DNA of 64,000 nt from Enterococcus lactis (lineage in GTDB: Bacteria; Bacillota; Bacilli; Lactobacillales; Enterococcaceae), in NCBI RefSeq assembly GCF_015751045.1, contig NZ_BNJW01000010.1, forward strand, positions 1 to 64,000. The letters run 5' to 3'. Position numbers and translations under genes: made by a program. How positions within the stretch are numbered: the stretch's first letter is position 1; every line of letters starts with the position of its first letter. Below the pieces are notes generated by a model. It saw nothing but the letters and a program-made list of their open reading frames with translations, did no database searches and was not told the origin of the DNA. Positions 47,444 through 57,544 of this stretch are shown here, piece by piece.

Positions 47444-47683
47444 TCAATGTATACTGGATTCGGAAGTCTGAACACTGCCTTTCTTGACATGGGCAGCTTG
47501 TGTTCCTCGATTCCCCTCGATGATCTCAAATTCGACCACTTGATTTTCTTCCAAAGTTTTGAATCCCTCTTCTTCAATCGCAGTAAAATGTACAAAAATT
47601 TCTTCTGTGTCATCATAACTGATAAAGCCGTATCCTTTTTTGTTGTCAAACCATTTTACAATTCCTGTGGTCAAAGCACTCAC
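47444..47683 (-). CDS. Cold-shock protein (CspA family)
   Basis: The product of about 79 residues is an RNA chaperone with the two RNP motifs KGYGFISY and EIFVHFTAI and the start [12 protein letters not shown]. It melts RNA structure in the cold. The C-terminus is about ten residues longer than common Csp proteins (QTSESSIH). The start is uncertain: GTG 47683 lies two bases after AAAGG, and TTG 47674 lies eleven bases after it; neither spacing is ideal. Confidence 0.9.
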   Translation of the reverse strand: MSALTTGIVKWFDNKKGYGFISYDDTEEIFVHFTAIEEEGFKTLEENQVVEFEIIEGNRGTQAAHVKKGSVQTSESSIH

Positions 47684-47856
47684 GACCTTTCTAAAGTCTG
47701 ATCATAGCCTTCATTATAAAGAGTATTTATAAGTACGTCAAATAAATTAAAAACCTGTAATTTAATGTTTTTTTTCTGAATAAAAAAAGGTATAATTGGC
47801 ATATCTTAACAAAGAAGATGTTTTGTTGAATAAAGTTCGTGAAAAGGGGTAATCAA

Positions 47857-49527
47857 ATGAAGAGTGATCTGCAAATTTCACAAGAAACAGAGCTAGAACC
47901 GATTATTGAAGTAGCTAGTAAATTAGATCTTAAGGAAGACGATTTGGAACTGTATGGGAAATATAAGGCGAAAATCAATTTTTCTGGAATCAATCGATCA
48001 AAGGATAACGCTGAGGGGTATTTGATCTTAGTTACTTCCATCAATCCAACACCAGCTGGCGAAGGAAAGTCAACGATCACTGTAGGATTAGGAGACGCGC
48101 TTAATAAAATCAATAAAAAATCTGTTATTGCATTGCGAGAACCCTCACTTGGTCCTGTGATGGGAATCAAAGGTGGTGCTGCAGGCGGAGGATATGCACA
48201 GGTATTGCCTATGGAAGATATCAACTTGCATTTTACTGGTGACATGCATGCTATCACAACAGCTAATAATGCATTATCTGCTCTTTTAGATAATCATATT
48301 CATCAAGGAAATGAATTGAACATCGATGCCCGCCGAGTGATTTGGAAACGGGTAGTCGATCTCAATGATCGTGAACTGCGTAAAGTAATCGTTGGCTTGG
48401 GTGGGCCAATCCAAGGTGTCCCAAGAGAAGATGGGTTTGATATCACAGTTGCTAGCGAAATCATGGCTATCTTGTGTCTTGCGGCAGACCTTGAAGATTT
48501 AAAGGCTCGTCTTGCAAGGATCGTTGTCGGCTATACATTTGACCGTCAGCCTGTGACTGCTGGAGACTTGAAAGCAGAAGGCGCTCTGGCATTACTGCTG
48601 AAAGATGCAATCAAGCCGAATCTTGTACAAACAATTTACGGAACACCAGCTTTTGTCCACGGGGGACCGTTTGCCAATATCGCCCATGGCTGCAATAGTA
48701 TTTTAGCTACCAAGACAGCATTGAGATTAGCAGATTACGTTGTCACAGAGGCAGGATTTGGTGCAGATCTTGGCGGAGAGAAATTTTTAGATATCAAAGT
48801 ACCTAACTTGAAAAAAGCGCCGGATGCAGTGGTGATCGTCGCAACAATCCGCGCATTGAAAATGCATGGTGGAATGAAAAAAGATGAACTTAAAAATGAG
48901 AATCTTGACGCTTTGAAAATAGGTTTTGCAAATTTAAAACGTCATATACGTAACATGGAACAATACCAACTCCCTGTGATCGTTGCAATCAATGAATTCG
49001 TAACAGATACAGATAGTGAGCTTACACTGCTGGAGCACTTGTGCGAAGATCAGGGAATCCTTGCTAAAAGAGCAAGTGTATGGGCAAATGGAGCAGAAGG
49101 TGGCGTTGATTTAGCAGAAGCTGTGGTACGATTGATTGATAGAAAAGAGGCTGATTACAAGCCATTGTATCGCCTAGAAGAAACGATACAAGAAAAGACT
49201 GAAACAATCGTCAAGAAAATCTACGGAGGAAATGGTGTTGTTTTTAGTAAAAAGGCGCAAAAACAAATAGAAGAATTTACGAAAAATGGATGGAATAATT
49301 TGCCGATTTGTATGGCGAAAACCCAATATTCATTCTCTGATGATCCTTCATTGCTAGGCGCACCTGAAGATTTCACCATCACGATCCGAGAGATCATCCC
49401 AAAATTAGGGGCAGGATTTTTAGTAGCCTTAACTGGGGATGTTATGACGATGCCTGGTTTGCCTAAAAAACCTGCTGCATTAAATATGGACGTGACAAAC
49501 GACGGAGAAGTATTGGGATTGTTTTAA
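47857..49527 (+). CDS. fhs: Formate-tetrahydrofolate ligase
   Basis: It makes 10-formyl-tetrahydrofolate from formate, ATP and tetrahydrofolate for purine and fMet synthesis. The 556-residue protein has the ATP loop [14 protein letters not shown] near residue 66, the signature [24 protein letters not shown] in two overlapping parts near 105, and [13 protein letters not shown] near 270. I chose ATG 47857 because AAGGGG lies seven bases before it. A perfect TATAAT (47791-47796) lies upstream with only a T-run at the -35. Confidence 0.96.
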   Translation: MKSDLQISQETELEPIIEVASKLDLKEDDLELYGKYKAKINFSGINRSKDNAEGYLILVTSINPTPAGEGKSTITVGLGDALNKINKKSVIALREPSLGPVMGIKGGAAGGGYAQVLPMEDINLHFTGDMHAITTANNALSALLDNHIHQGNELNIDARRVIWKRVVDLNDRELRKVIVGLGGPIQGVPREDGFDITVASEIMAILCLAADLEDLKARLARIVVGYTFDRQPVTAGDLKAEGALALLLKDAIKPNLVQTIYGTPAFVHGGPFANIAHGCNSILATKTALRLADYVVTEAGFGADLGGEKFLDIKVPNLKKAPDAVVIVATIRALKMHGGMKKDELKNENLDALKIGFANLKRHIRNMEQYQLPVIVAINEFVTDTDSELTLLEHLCEDQGILAKRASVWANGAEGGVDLAEAVVRLIDRKEADYKPLYRLEETIQEKTETIVKKIYGGNGVVFSKKAQKQIEEFTKNGWNNLPICMAKTQYSFSDDPSLLGAPEDFTITIREIIPKLGAGFLVALTGDVMTMPGLPKKPAALNMDVTNDGEVLGLF

Positions 49528-49573
49528 GCTTGATTATAATCTACCGTATACTAAATGACTTTCATTAAACATA

Positions 49574-49608
49574 AGAGGAGCTGTATTTTGACTACAGCTT
49601 CTTTTTTT
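49574..49608 (+). terminator. fhs terminator
   Basis: GAGCTGTA pairs with TACAGCTT, followed by CTTTTTTT. Confidence 0.75.
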
Positions 49609-49700
49609 GAAGGTGTCAAGAGATTAATTGTGTTTGCACTAGGATCATTCTTTTTCTTTATTGTATTTTGAGCTATACTAAAGCATAATAGGAGGGTACG

Positions 49701-50087
49701 ATGAAAACGACATTTATAAGAAAAACCGGTTTTTACGGTATGGGCAGCTCGATTCAATTAAGAATCAATAATGAAAAACGCAGTGTTCTCAATCATGAAC
49801 AAAAGATAACGCTTGATCTGGAAGTGCCCTTTACGATGCAGGTCACCTTTTATTGGCTAAAAAGCCCCGTTTATACAGTGAAAGAAGCAAAGCCTGTTTA
49901 TGTGATCACAATGAATGGTTTGATTCTTCAAATCTACCCGTTCTTATTTCTGGCAACTGGATTGGGGGCCGTTTTCCTACAAAATCTATTTTTCAGTTTT
50001 TTTGCAGTTATCGTGTTATTTGCGTTCTTTTTCTATATAAAAAACCGGGCATATTTGATCAAGGAGGAAAATTATGGCAAACTCTGA
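49701..50087 (+). CDS. Two-segment membrane protein of unknown function
   Basis: The 128-residue protein has a soluble N-terminal part of about 72 residues with beta-strand character, then two hydrophobic segments (about 74-92 and 95-111) and a short charged tail. I do not recognise a family. AGGAGGG precedes the ATG. Its end overlaps the start of the CBS gene by 14 bases, so the two are translated together and may act together. Confidence 0.65.
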   Translation: MKTTFIRKTGFYGMGSSIQLRINNEKRSVLNHEQKITLDLEVPFTMQVTFYWLKSPVYTVKEAKPVYVITMNGLILQIYPFLFLATGLGAVFLQNLFFSFFAVIVLFAFFFYIKNRAYLIKEENYGKL

Positions 50088-50772
50088 TCTTTTTTTAATC
50101 AGTTTCAATCGAATCGAAAAATGGATGAGAGACGAGATGGGAAATGCACGAAACATGGGATTTACCGAACTTGTCAGACGCCTAGCTCAAAGAAAACAAT
50201 TGATGATCAGAAAATATGAAGATGATCTTTTACAGCTTGCTCAGTTAAGGAATGCAATCGTCCATGACCGAATCGCCGTCGATTTTGTCATTGCAGAACC
50301 AAATGATTGGACAGTCAAGCGAATCCAGTTGATCGAACAAGAACTGATACGCCCAGAAACCGTACTACCTCGATTTGCAAAACGTGTAACAGGTTTTGAG
50401 CAAGATCTTCCGCTACTTGAACTGTTAAAGATAGTAGCAGAAAAAAGGTATTCACAGTTTCCGTTATATAATAAAGGAAAATTTGTAGCATTGATTACTT
50501 TACGGAATATCGGATTTTGGCTAGCAAAAGAAAGCCAAAAAGGTCCTGTTGATTTAACAAATAAACGAGCATTGGATTTGATTATCCAGAATGGGAAGTA
50601 CACAAATTATCATTTTGTTCCAGCAAAAACACATATTTACGAGGTTGAAGCGATGTTTCGCGAGCAAGGAACTTTGGAAGCCGTACTTATCACTAAAGAT
50701 GGGAATCCCGATGGTAATCTGCTTGGGATCATACGACCTCGCGATATTTATAAACAAATAGAAAAGGATTGA
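50074..50772 (+). CDS. CBS-pair protein with an HEPN-like N-terminal motif
   Basis: Residues about 95-225 of 232 form two CBS motifs (LLKIVAEKRYSQFPLYNKGKF; YEVEAMFREQGTLEAVLITKDG), a module that senses adenine nucleotides. The N-terminal 90 residues are mostly helical and contain QLRNAIVHDR, where Arg59-x4-His64 fits the RNxxVH motif of HEPN ribonucleases and HEPN-like antitoxin or regulatory domains. AAGGAGG precedes the ATG. The gene overlaps the upstream membrane-protein gene and abuts lspA. The CBS call is firm; the HEPN call is inference. Confidence 0.78.
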   Translation: MANSDLFLISFNRIEKWMRDEMGNARNMGFTELVRRLAQRKQLMIRKYEDDLLQLAQLRNAIVHDRIAVDFVIAEPNDWTVKRIQLIEQELIRPETVLPRFAKRVTGFEQDLPLLELLKIVAEKRYSQFPLYNKGKFVALITLRNIGFWLAKESQKGPVDLTNKRALDLIIQNGKYTNYHFVPAKTHIYEVEAMFREQGTLEAVLITKDGNPDGNLLGIIRPRDIYKQIEKD

Positions 50773-50776
50773 TTTT

Positions 50777-51241
50777 TTGTTAATTATTTATTGGATATTC
50801 AGCGCTCTGCTAGTGGGAGTGGATCAGCTGGTCAAATGGTGGATCACTGATAATTTAGCGCTTGGAGAGACGAAAAGTCTTATACCAGGTATTTTGTCAC
50901 TGAATCATATTCGAAACACTGGAGCCGCATGGAGTATGCTAGAAGGGAAGATGTGGTTCTTTACTATAGTGACACTCATTGCAGTCGTTGTGATTCTCAC
51001 ATTGATGATTAAAAATCGGGAAAAAGGCAATCGCTGGTTCATGATTGGATTGAGCCTGATTCTAGCTGGTGCGATTGGCAACTTTATTGATCGTCTCCGA
51101 CTTGGCTATGTAGTAGATATGTTTCAAACAGACTTTATGAACTTTCCAATTTTCAATGTAGCAGATGTGACACTTGTATGTGGAGTGATCTGTATATTAA
51201 TTTATATTATTTTAGATGAAAAGGATCAAAGGAAAAAATGA
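50777..51241 (+). CDS. lspA: Lipoprotein signal peptidase (signal peptidase II)
   Basis: It cleaves signal peptides of lipoproteins at the membrane. The 154-residue protein has four membrane segments. The catalytic Asp pair lies in GAIGNFIDRLRLGYVVD and FNVADVTLV, and NTGAAW is also conserved. The start is TTG 50777, five bases after the preceding stop, with AAAGG about ten bases ahead. Its TGA overlaps the ATG of the rluD-like gene, the conserved lspA-rluD pair. Confidence 0.96.
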   Translation: MLIIYWIFSALLVGVDQLVKWWITDNLALGETKSLIPGILSLNHIRNTGAAWSMLEGKMWFFTIVTLIAVVVILTLMIKNREKGNRWFMIGLSLILAGAIGNFIDRLRLGYVVDMFQTDFMNFPIFNVADVTLVCGVICILIYIILDEKDQRKK

Positions 51242-52149
51242 CCGAACTTAAAACAACGATTCGCCATGAATCTGGTAGGATCGATAAAGTATTGACTAAT
51301 CTATTCAGTGATTACAGCCGTTCGCAAATTCAATTGTGGCTGAAAGAACGTGCGGTTTCTGTCAATGGACAACCAGTCAAAGCAAATTACAAAGTAAAAC
51401 AAGGAGACGAGATCACTGTCTTGATTCCTGAACCAGAAACATTAGATGTTGTCCCAGAGAACATCCCGTTGACCATCGTTTACGAAGATGAAGATGTTGC
51501 GGTAATCAATAAACCCCAAGGAATGGTCGTTCATCCTTCAGCAGGTCATACGCATGGCACAATGGTCAATGCGCTGATGTATCATATCAAGGATCTTTCT
51601 ACGATCAACGGGGTTATCCGACCAGGTATCGTCCACCGAATCGACAAAGATACTTCAGGTCTGCTGATGGTTGCTAAAAATGACCAGGCACACGAATCAT
51701 TAGCTAAGCAACTAAAAGATAAGACTTCTTTACGTAAATATGTTGCTTTAGTCCATGGAGAGATTCCTCACGAAAAAGGCACGATCAATGCGCCAATCGG
51801 CCGTTCGAAAGAAAACCGAAAAATGCAGGCGATAAGAGAAGACGGGAAGCCAGCTGTCACGCATTTTACTGTGTTGGAACGTTTTGAAGGTTTTACTCTG
51901 GTTGAATTAAAACTGGAAACTGGAAGAACACATCAGATCCGCGTGCATATGAAGTATATCGGCTATCCGTTAGCTGGAGATCCAGTATATGGACCGAAGA
52001 AAACTTTGAAAGGCAATGGCCAGTTTCTCCATGCGCAAATGCTAGGTTTTACACACCCGACTACAAACGAAAAGATGGTCTTTGAAGCACCTCTTCCAGA
52101 AGTTTTTGAAAAAACTTTAGAAAAATTAAGAAAAAACATTGCATTTTAA
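51238..52149 (+). CDS. RluD-family pseudouridine synthase
   Basis: The 303-residue enzyme converts uridines of 23S rRNA to pseudouridine. An S4-type RNA-binding domain (IDKVLTNLFSDYSRSQIQLWL) is followed by the catalytic region with HRIDKDTSGLLMVAKN near 140, where the Asp is the nucleophile, and GRTHQIRVHMKYIGYPLAGDPVYG near 222. In Bacillus the equivalent gene (ylyB) also lies between lspA and pyrR. It is translationally coupled to lspA. Confidence 0.93.
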   Translation: MTELKTTIRHESGRIDKVLTNLFSDYSRSQIQLWLKERAVSVNGQPVKANYKVKQGDEITVLIPEPETLDVVPENIPLTIVYEDEDVAVINKPQGMVVHPSAGHTHGTMVNALMYHIKDLSTINGVIRPGIVHRIDKDTSGLLMVAKNDQAHESLAKQLKDKTSLRKYVALVHGEIPHEKGTINAPIGRSKENRKMQAIREDGKPAVTHFTVLERFEGFTLVELKLETGRTHQIRVHMKYIGYPLAGDPVYGPKKTLKGNGQFLHAQMLGFTHPTTNEKMVFEAPLPEVFEKTLEKLRKNIAF

Positions 52150-52167
52150 TTTGGATAACGGTATAGT
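52139..52167 (+). promoter_or_regulatory. pyr operon promoter
   Basis: TTGCAT (52139-52144) and TATAGT (52162-52167) are separated by 17 bases. The -35 overlaps the last codons of the rluD-like gene. The start point should be near 52174. Confidence 0.75.
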
Positions 52168-52173
52168 AATTAA

Positions 52174-52924
<751 letters not shown>

Positions 52925-52937
52925 AGGAGAGAGAAAC

Positions 52938-54221
52938 ATGTCGGAGAAAAAAGGATTTCATAATGATGACGTGGTGTTAGATATCCACGATCGCCCAACC
53001 CCAGGACATTGGGTTGGATTAAGTTTACAACACTTGTTCACGATGTTCGGAGCAACCGTGTTAGTACCTATCTTAGTAGGGATCGATCCAGGTATCGCGC
53101 TAGTCAGTTCAGGACTAGGGACATTGGTGTACTTATTTACTACTAAAGGAAAGATACCGGCGTACTTAGGAAGCAGCTTCGCTTTCATTGCGGCGATGCA
53201 GCTTTTGATGAAAACAGATGGTTATCCAGCGATTGCACAAGGAGCAGTCACAACTGGATTAGTCTACTTGATTGTTGCGCTGATCATCAAAAAGATCGGT
53301 TCAGCATGGCTGGATAAAATCTTGCCTCCGATCGTCGTCGGCCCAGTCATCATGGTTATCGGGTTGGGACTTGCGGCAAATGCAGCAACAAATGCTATGT
53401 ATAATCAAGGCACATATGATTTCAAGTATATTGCCGTAGCACTGATCACATTAGGATTGACCATCTTCTTCAACATGTGGCTAAGAGGTTTTCTCGGATT
53501 GATTCCGATTTTACTAGGTATTATTAGCGGGTACATCGTAGCCTTGCTGTTTGGAATCGTGGATACTAAGCCAATCGTAGACGCTGCCTGGTTTGCTGTT
53601 CCTAACTTTGAGATTCCATTTGTACAATATGAACCAAAGCTATATCTTGGAGCAATCACAACAATGGCACCCATCGCTTTTGTGACGATGACAGAGCATA
53701 TCGGCCATCTTATGGTATTGAATAAACTAACTAAACGTAATTTCTTTGAAGAACCGGGTCTTCATAAGACGTTGACAGGTGATGGCTTAGCACAAATCGT
53801 AGCAGCCTTCGTTGGTGGACCTCCTGTAACAAGTTACGGCGAAAACATTGGTGTTCTGGCTATCACACGCGTCCACAGCGTGTTTGTGATTGGGGGAGCT
53901 GCAGTTTTTGCAGTCGTTTTGGGATTCGTAGGAAAATTAAGCGCTTTGATTTTAAGTATCCCTGGACCAGTCATCTCAGGAATCAGTTTTATCTTGTTTG
54001 GCGTCATTGCAGCAAGCGGAATGAAGATTTTGATCGAGAACAAAATCGATTTTGACAAAAAGAAAAATCTGTTGATTGCTTCAGTTATCCTAGTAGTAGG
54101 AATTGGCGGACTTGTCTTTGAAGTAGGCACATTTACATTGTCGGCAATGGCGTTAGCAACTGTACTTGGCATCATTTTAAATCTTATCTTACCAGAAACT
54201 TCACGAAGCGAAGAAAACTAA
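52938..54221 (+). CDS. pyrP: Uracil permease
   Basis: This uracil-proton symporter of the nucleobase-ascorbate transporter family has 427 residues and about 14 membrane segments. The motifs GLSLQHLFTMFGATVLVPILVG near residue 27, SSFAFIAA, and the family signature TSYGENIGVLAITRV near 297 are clear. The position between pyrR and pyrB is the Bacillus order. GGAGAG precedes the ATG at 13 bases from pyrR. Confidence 0.95.
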   Translation: MSEKKGFHNDDVVLDIHDRPTPGHWVGLSLQHLFTMFGATVLVPILVGIDPGIALVSSGLGTLVYLFTTKGKIPAYLGSSFAFIAAMQLLMKTDGYPAIAQGAVTTGLVYLIVALIIKKIGSAWLDKILPPIVVGPVIMVIGLGLAANAATNAMYNQGTYDFKYIAVALITLGLTIFFNMWLRGFLGLIPILLGIISGYIVALLFGIVDTKPIVDAAWFAVPNFEIPFVQYEPKLYLGAITTMAPIAFVTMTEHIGHLMVLNKLTKRNFFEEPGLHKTLTGDGLAQIVAAFVGGPPVTSYGENIGVLAITRVHSVFVIGGAAVFAVVLGFVGKLSALILSIPGPVISGISFILFGVIAASGMKILIENKIDFDKKKNLLIASVILVVGIGGLVFEVGTFTLSAMALATVLGIILNLILPETSRSEEN

Positions 54222-54233
54222 GGAGGAAACATT

Positions 54234-55160
54234 ATGATCATCAAATCAGAACGTATCAGTTTAAAGCATTTATTGACCGTTGAGGCACTTACTGACCAAG
54301 AAGTTATGGGCTTGATTCGCAGAGGGCAAGAATTCAAGCAAGGGGCTAATTGGACTCCGCAAAAGCGCCAGTACTTTGCTACAAACCTCTTTTTCGAAAA
54401 TAGTACCCGCACACATAAAAGTTTTGACGTAGCGGAGAAAAAACTAGGGCTCGAAGTGATTGAATTTGAAGCAAGTACAAGCTCTGTCCAAAAAGGAGAA
54501 ACGTTATACGATACAGTACTGACGATGTCTGCATTAGGTGTAGACGTAGCGGTCATCCGTCATGGTGATGAGAACTATTATGACGAACTGATACAAAGCA
54601 AAACCATCCAGTGCTCGATTATTAATGGGGGAGACGGAAGCGGACAGCATCCAACCCAATGCTTGCTTGATTTGATGACGATTTATGAAGAATTTGGACA
54701 CTTTGAAGGACTGAAAGTTGCCATTGTAGGGGACATCACTCACTCTCGGGTAGCGAAATCCAATATGCAGATGTTAAAACGCTTAGGTGCACAAGTATTC
54801 TTCTCAGGTCCTAGAGAATGGTACGATGAGGAGTTCGAAGTATACGGACATTATATGCCATTGGACGAACTGCTAAATCAAGTTGATGTCATGATGATGC
54901 TTCGAGTGCAACACGAACGCCATGATGGAAAAGAAAGCTTCTCAAAAGAAGGCTACCATCAGGAATATGGTTTGACAGTTGAACGTGCGAAGAAGCTGCA
55001 AAAACATGCAATCATTATGCACCCAGCACCAGTTAACCGCGATGTGGAATTAGCTGATTCATTAGTGGAAGGATTACAGTCACGAATCGTTCAACAAATG
55101 AGCAATGGTGTCTTTGTCAGAATGGCAATCTTAGAAGCAGTGCTAAATGGAAAAGCGTAA
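54234..55160 (+). CDS. pyrB: Aspartate carbamoyltransferase catalytic chain
   Basis: It joins carbamoyl phosphate and aspartate, the committed step to pyrimidines. The 308-residue protein has the carbamoyl-phosphate motif [19 protein letters not shown] near residue 51, [11 protein letters not shown], and the aspartate loop [10 protein letters not shown] near 222. No regulatory PyrI gene follows, as usual for Gram-positives. AAGGAGG lies eight bases upstream of the ATG. Confidence 0.97.
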   Translation: MIIKSERISLKHLLTVEALTDQEVMGLIRRGQEFKQGANWTPQKRQYFATNLFFENSTRTHKSFDVAEKKLGLEVIEFEASTSSVQKGETLYDTVLTMSALGVDVAVIRHGDENYYDELIQSKTIQCSIINGGDGSGQHPTQCLLDLMTIYEEFGHFEGLKVAIVGDITHSRVAKSNMQMLKRLGAQVFFSGPREWYDEEFEVYGHYMPLDELLNQVDVMMMLRVQHERHDGKESFSKEGYHQEYGLTVERAKKLQKHAIIMHPAPVNRDVELADSLVEGLQSRIVQQMSNGVFVRMAILEAVLNGKA

Positions 55161-55178
55161 TTATAGGAGGATGAAAAA

Positions 55179-56459
55179 ATGAAAACACTCATTAAAAACG
55201 GTCAGATCAATACACGAAAAAATATGACGACACCAGCAGAAATTTGGATAGAAGATGGGCGAATCAAAGCAATCGGTACAGGATTCTCAGAAGCCGAATT
55301 TGATGAAGTGTTTGATGCAAAGGGACAATTGATCACACCTGGTTTAGTGGACGTCCATGTCCATTTGAGAGAGCCAGGATTTACATACAAGGAGACGATC
55401 GAAGCTGGAACTCGCTCAGCTGCACGTGGTGGTTTTACTACTGTATGCGCGATGCCGAATTTAAATCCTGTACCTGATACGGCAGAAAAGCTGAAACAAG
55501 TATATGACATCATTAGAAAAGATGCAGTTGTGAAGGTATTACAGTATGCGCCAATCACAGAAAATCTGCGAAGTGAGAAATTAGTTGATCAAGAAGCACT
55601 GATTGAAGAAGGTGCTTTTGCTTTCACAAATGACGGTGTAGGTGTCCAAACGGCTGGAACGATGTATCTGGCTATGAAAGAAGCTGCGAAAAACAATAAA
55701 GCACTAGTAGCCCATACAGAAGACGAATCTTTATTATTTGGCGGTGTTATGCACGCTGGCAAGAAGGCAGAAGAACTTGGTCTTCCCGGGATCTTAAGTG
55801 TAACCGAGTCTTCTCAAATCGCCAGAGATTTGTTGCTAGCTGAAGCAACTGGTGTTCATTACCATGTGTGCCACGTATCTACTAAAGAGAGTGTCCGAAT
55901 AATCAGAGACGCAAAAAAAGCAGGAATCCACGTAACAGCGGAAGTTTCGCCCCATCATCTTATTTTAATCGACGAAGATATTCCCGAAGATTTCGGCTTT
56001 TGGAAAATGAATCCACCGCTAAGAGGACGGGAGGACAGGGAGGCCTTGATCGAAGGTTTGCTTGACGGCACAATCGATTGTATCGCTACAGATCATGCCC
56101 CACATGGATTAGAAGAAAAAAGCCAAAGCTTCATGAAATCACCATTTGGCATCGTAGGAAGCGAAACAGCATTCCAACTGATCTACACTCATTTTGTAGA
56201 AACTGGACAATTCACATTGGAACAAGTAATCAATTGGTTGGCAGTTAAACCGGCTGAGATTTTTGGTTTGAATGCAGGAACGCTGACAGTCGGCGCACCC
56301 GCTGATGTAGCAATTTTTGATATTACAAAAACTTGCACGATCGATAAAGAAGACTTTTTATCAAAAGGGGAAAATACACCTTTTATCGGCTGGAAAGTAA
56401 AAGGCGAAACACAAATGACTTTTGTCAACGGAAAACTTGTGTGGCAGAAGGGAGAATAA
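55179..56459 (+). CDS. pyrC: Dihydroorotase
   Basis: It closes carbamoyl-aspartate to dihydroorotate. The 426-residue metal-dependent amidohydrolase of class I has [21 protein letters not shown] near residue 58 (metal HxH), a metal Asp in [17 protein letters not shown] near 231, and the catalytic Asp in [14 protein letters not shown] near 304. TAGGAGG precedes the ATG. It follows pyrB after 18 bases. Confidence 0.97.
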   Translation: MKTLIKNGQINTRKNMTTPAEIWIEDGRIKAIGTGFSEAEFDEVFDAKGQLITPGLVDVHVHLREPGFTYKETIEAGTRSAARGGFTTVCAMPNLNPVPDTAEKLKQVYDIIRKDAVVKVLQYAPITENLRSEKLVDQEALIEEGAFAFTNDGVGVQTAGTMYLAMKEAAKNNKALVAHTEDESLLFGGVMHAGKKAEELGLPGILSVTESSQIARDLLLAEATGVHYHVCHVSTKESVRIIRDAKKAGIHVTAEVSPHHLILIDEDIPEDFGFWKMNPPLRGREDREALIEGLLDGTIDCIATDHAPHGLEEKSQSFMKSPFGIVGSETAFQLIYTHFVETGQFTLEQVINWLAVKPAEIFGLNAGTLTVGAPADVAIFDITKTCTIDKEDFLSKGENTPFIGWKVKGETQMTFVNGKLVWQKGE

Positions 56460-56463
56460 AAGT

Positions 56464-57540
56464 ATGGAACGTTTGCTTATATTAGAAGATGGAACAGTTT
56501 TCGAAGGAAAAGCTTTCGGCGCGGATGTAAATGTCTTCGGAGAAATCGTTTTTACAACAAGTATGACTGGTTATCAAGAAACCATCACCGATCAAAGTTT
56601 CAACGGTCAAATCATTACATTTACCTATCCTATGGTGGGCAATTATGGGGTAAATAGAGATGATTATGAATCGATTTCTCCAACATGCAAAGGAGTAGTA
56701 GTAAAAGAGCACGCGCGTGTAGCTTCAAACTGGCGAAACCAAATGACGCTAGATTCATTTTTGAAACAAAAAGGGATTCCTGGAATATCAGGTATCGATA
56801 CGCGCGCCCTTACTCGTAAAATCCGTGAAGTCGGAACGATGAAAGCAAGTATCGTTGATGCTGGAGATTCCTTCGAACATGCATTTGATCAGCTGAAAGC
56901 AACCGTTCTAGCAACCAATCAAGTGCAGCAAGTCTCCACTAACAAACCCTATCCAAGTCCAGGAACAGGACGGAAAGTCATCGTCATTGACTTCGGCTTG
57001 AAACATAGTATTTTACGAGAATTGAGTAAAAGAAACTGTAACCTCACAGTACTTCCCTATAACACAGATGCCGAGACGATTTTAGCGCTATCACCAGACG
57101 GAGTCATGCTGACGAATGGACCTGGTGATCCAAAAGATGTGCCAGAAGCAATCGAAATGATCAAAAAAATCCAAGGAAAAGTACCGATTTTTGGTATTTG
57201 CCTTGGCCACCAGTTATTTGCTTTAGCTAACGGTGCAGATACCTATAAAATGAAATTCGGACATCGAGGATTAAATCATCCAGTCCGAGAAGTAGCGACC
57301 GGAAGAATTGATTTTACTTCTCAAAATCATGGCTATGCAGTCGATGAAGCCACGATTGATCCAGAAAAACTCATCGTAACCCATGTAGAAGTGAATGACG
57401 GAACAGTAGAAGGAGTCAAACACAGAGATTATCCCGCTTTCAGTGTGCAGTTTCATCCAGATGCTGCCCCTGGTCCGCATGATGCACTACATTTATTTGA
57501 TGAATTTATGGAAATGATGGATGCAGGAAAGGAGCAGTAA
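56464..57540 (+). CDS. carA: Carbamoyl-phosphate synthase small subunit (glutaminase)
   Basis: It supplies ammonia from glutamine to CarB. The 358-residue protein has the N-terminal CarA domain ([13 protein letters not shown]) and a class I amidotransferase domain with the nucleophile [12 protein letters not shown] near residue 244. The catalytic His lies in [12 protein letters not shown] near 328; the third member of the triad is Asp here, where E. coli has Glu (HPE). I chose ATG 56464 after GAAGGGAG. The gene also goes by pyrAA in Gram-positives. Confidence 0.96.
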   Translation: MERLLILEDGTVFEGKAFGADVNVFGEIVFTTSMTGYQETITDQSFNGQIITFTYPMVGNYGVNRDDYESISPTCKGVVVKEHARVASNWRNQMTLDSFLKQKGIPGISGIDTRALTRKIREVGTMKASIVDAGDSFEHAFDQLKATVLATNQVQQVSTNKPYPSPGTGRKVIVIDFGLKHSILRELSKRNCNLTVLPYNTDAETILALSPDGVMLTNGPGDPKDVPEAIEMIKKIQGKVPIFGICLGHQLFALANGADTYKMKFGHRGLNHPVREVATGRIDFTSQNHGYAVDEATIDPEKLIVTHVEVNDGTVEGVKHRDYPAFSVQFHPDAAPGPHDALHLFDEFMEMMDAGKEQ

Positions 57541-57544
57541 ACAG

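Noticed and set aside
47422-47649. Second open frame over the cold-shock gene
   Set aside because: It is a shifted frame of the clear cold-shock protein, which has intact RNP motifs in the other frame.
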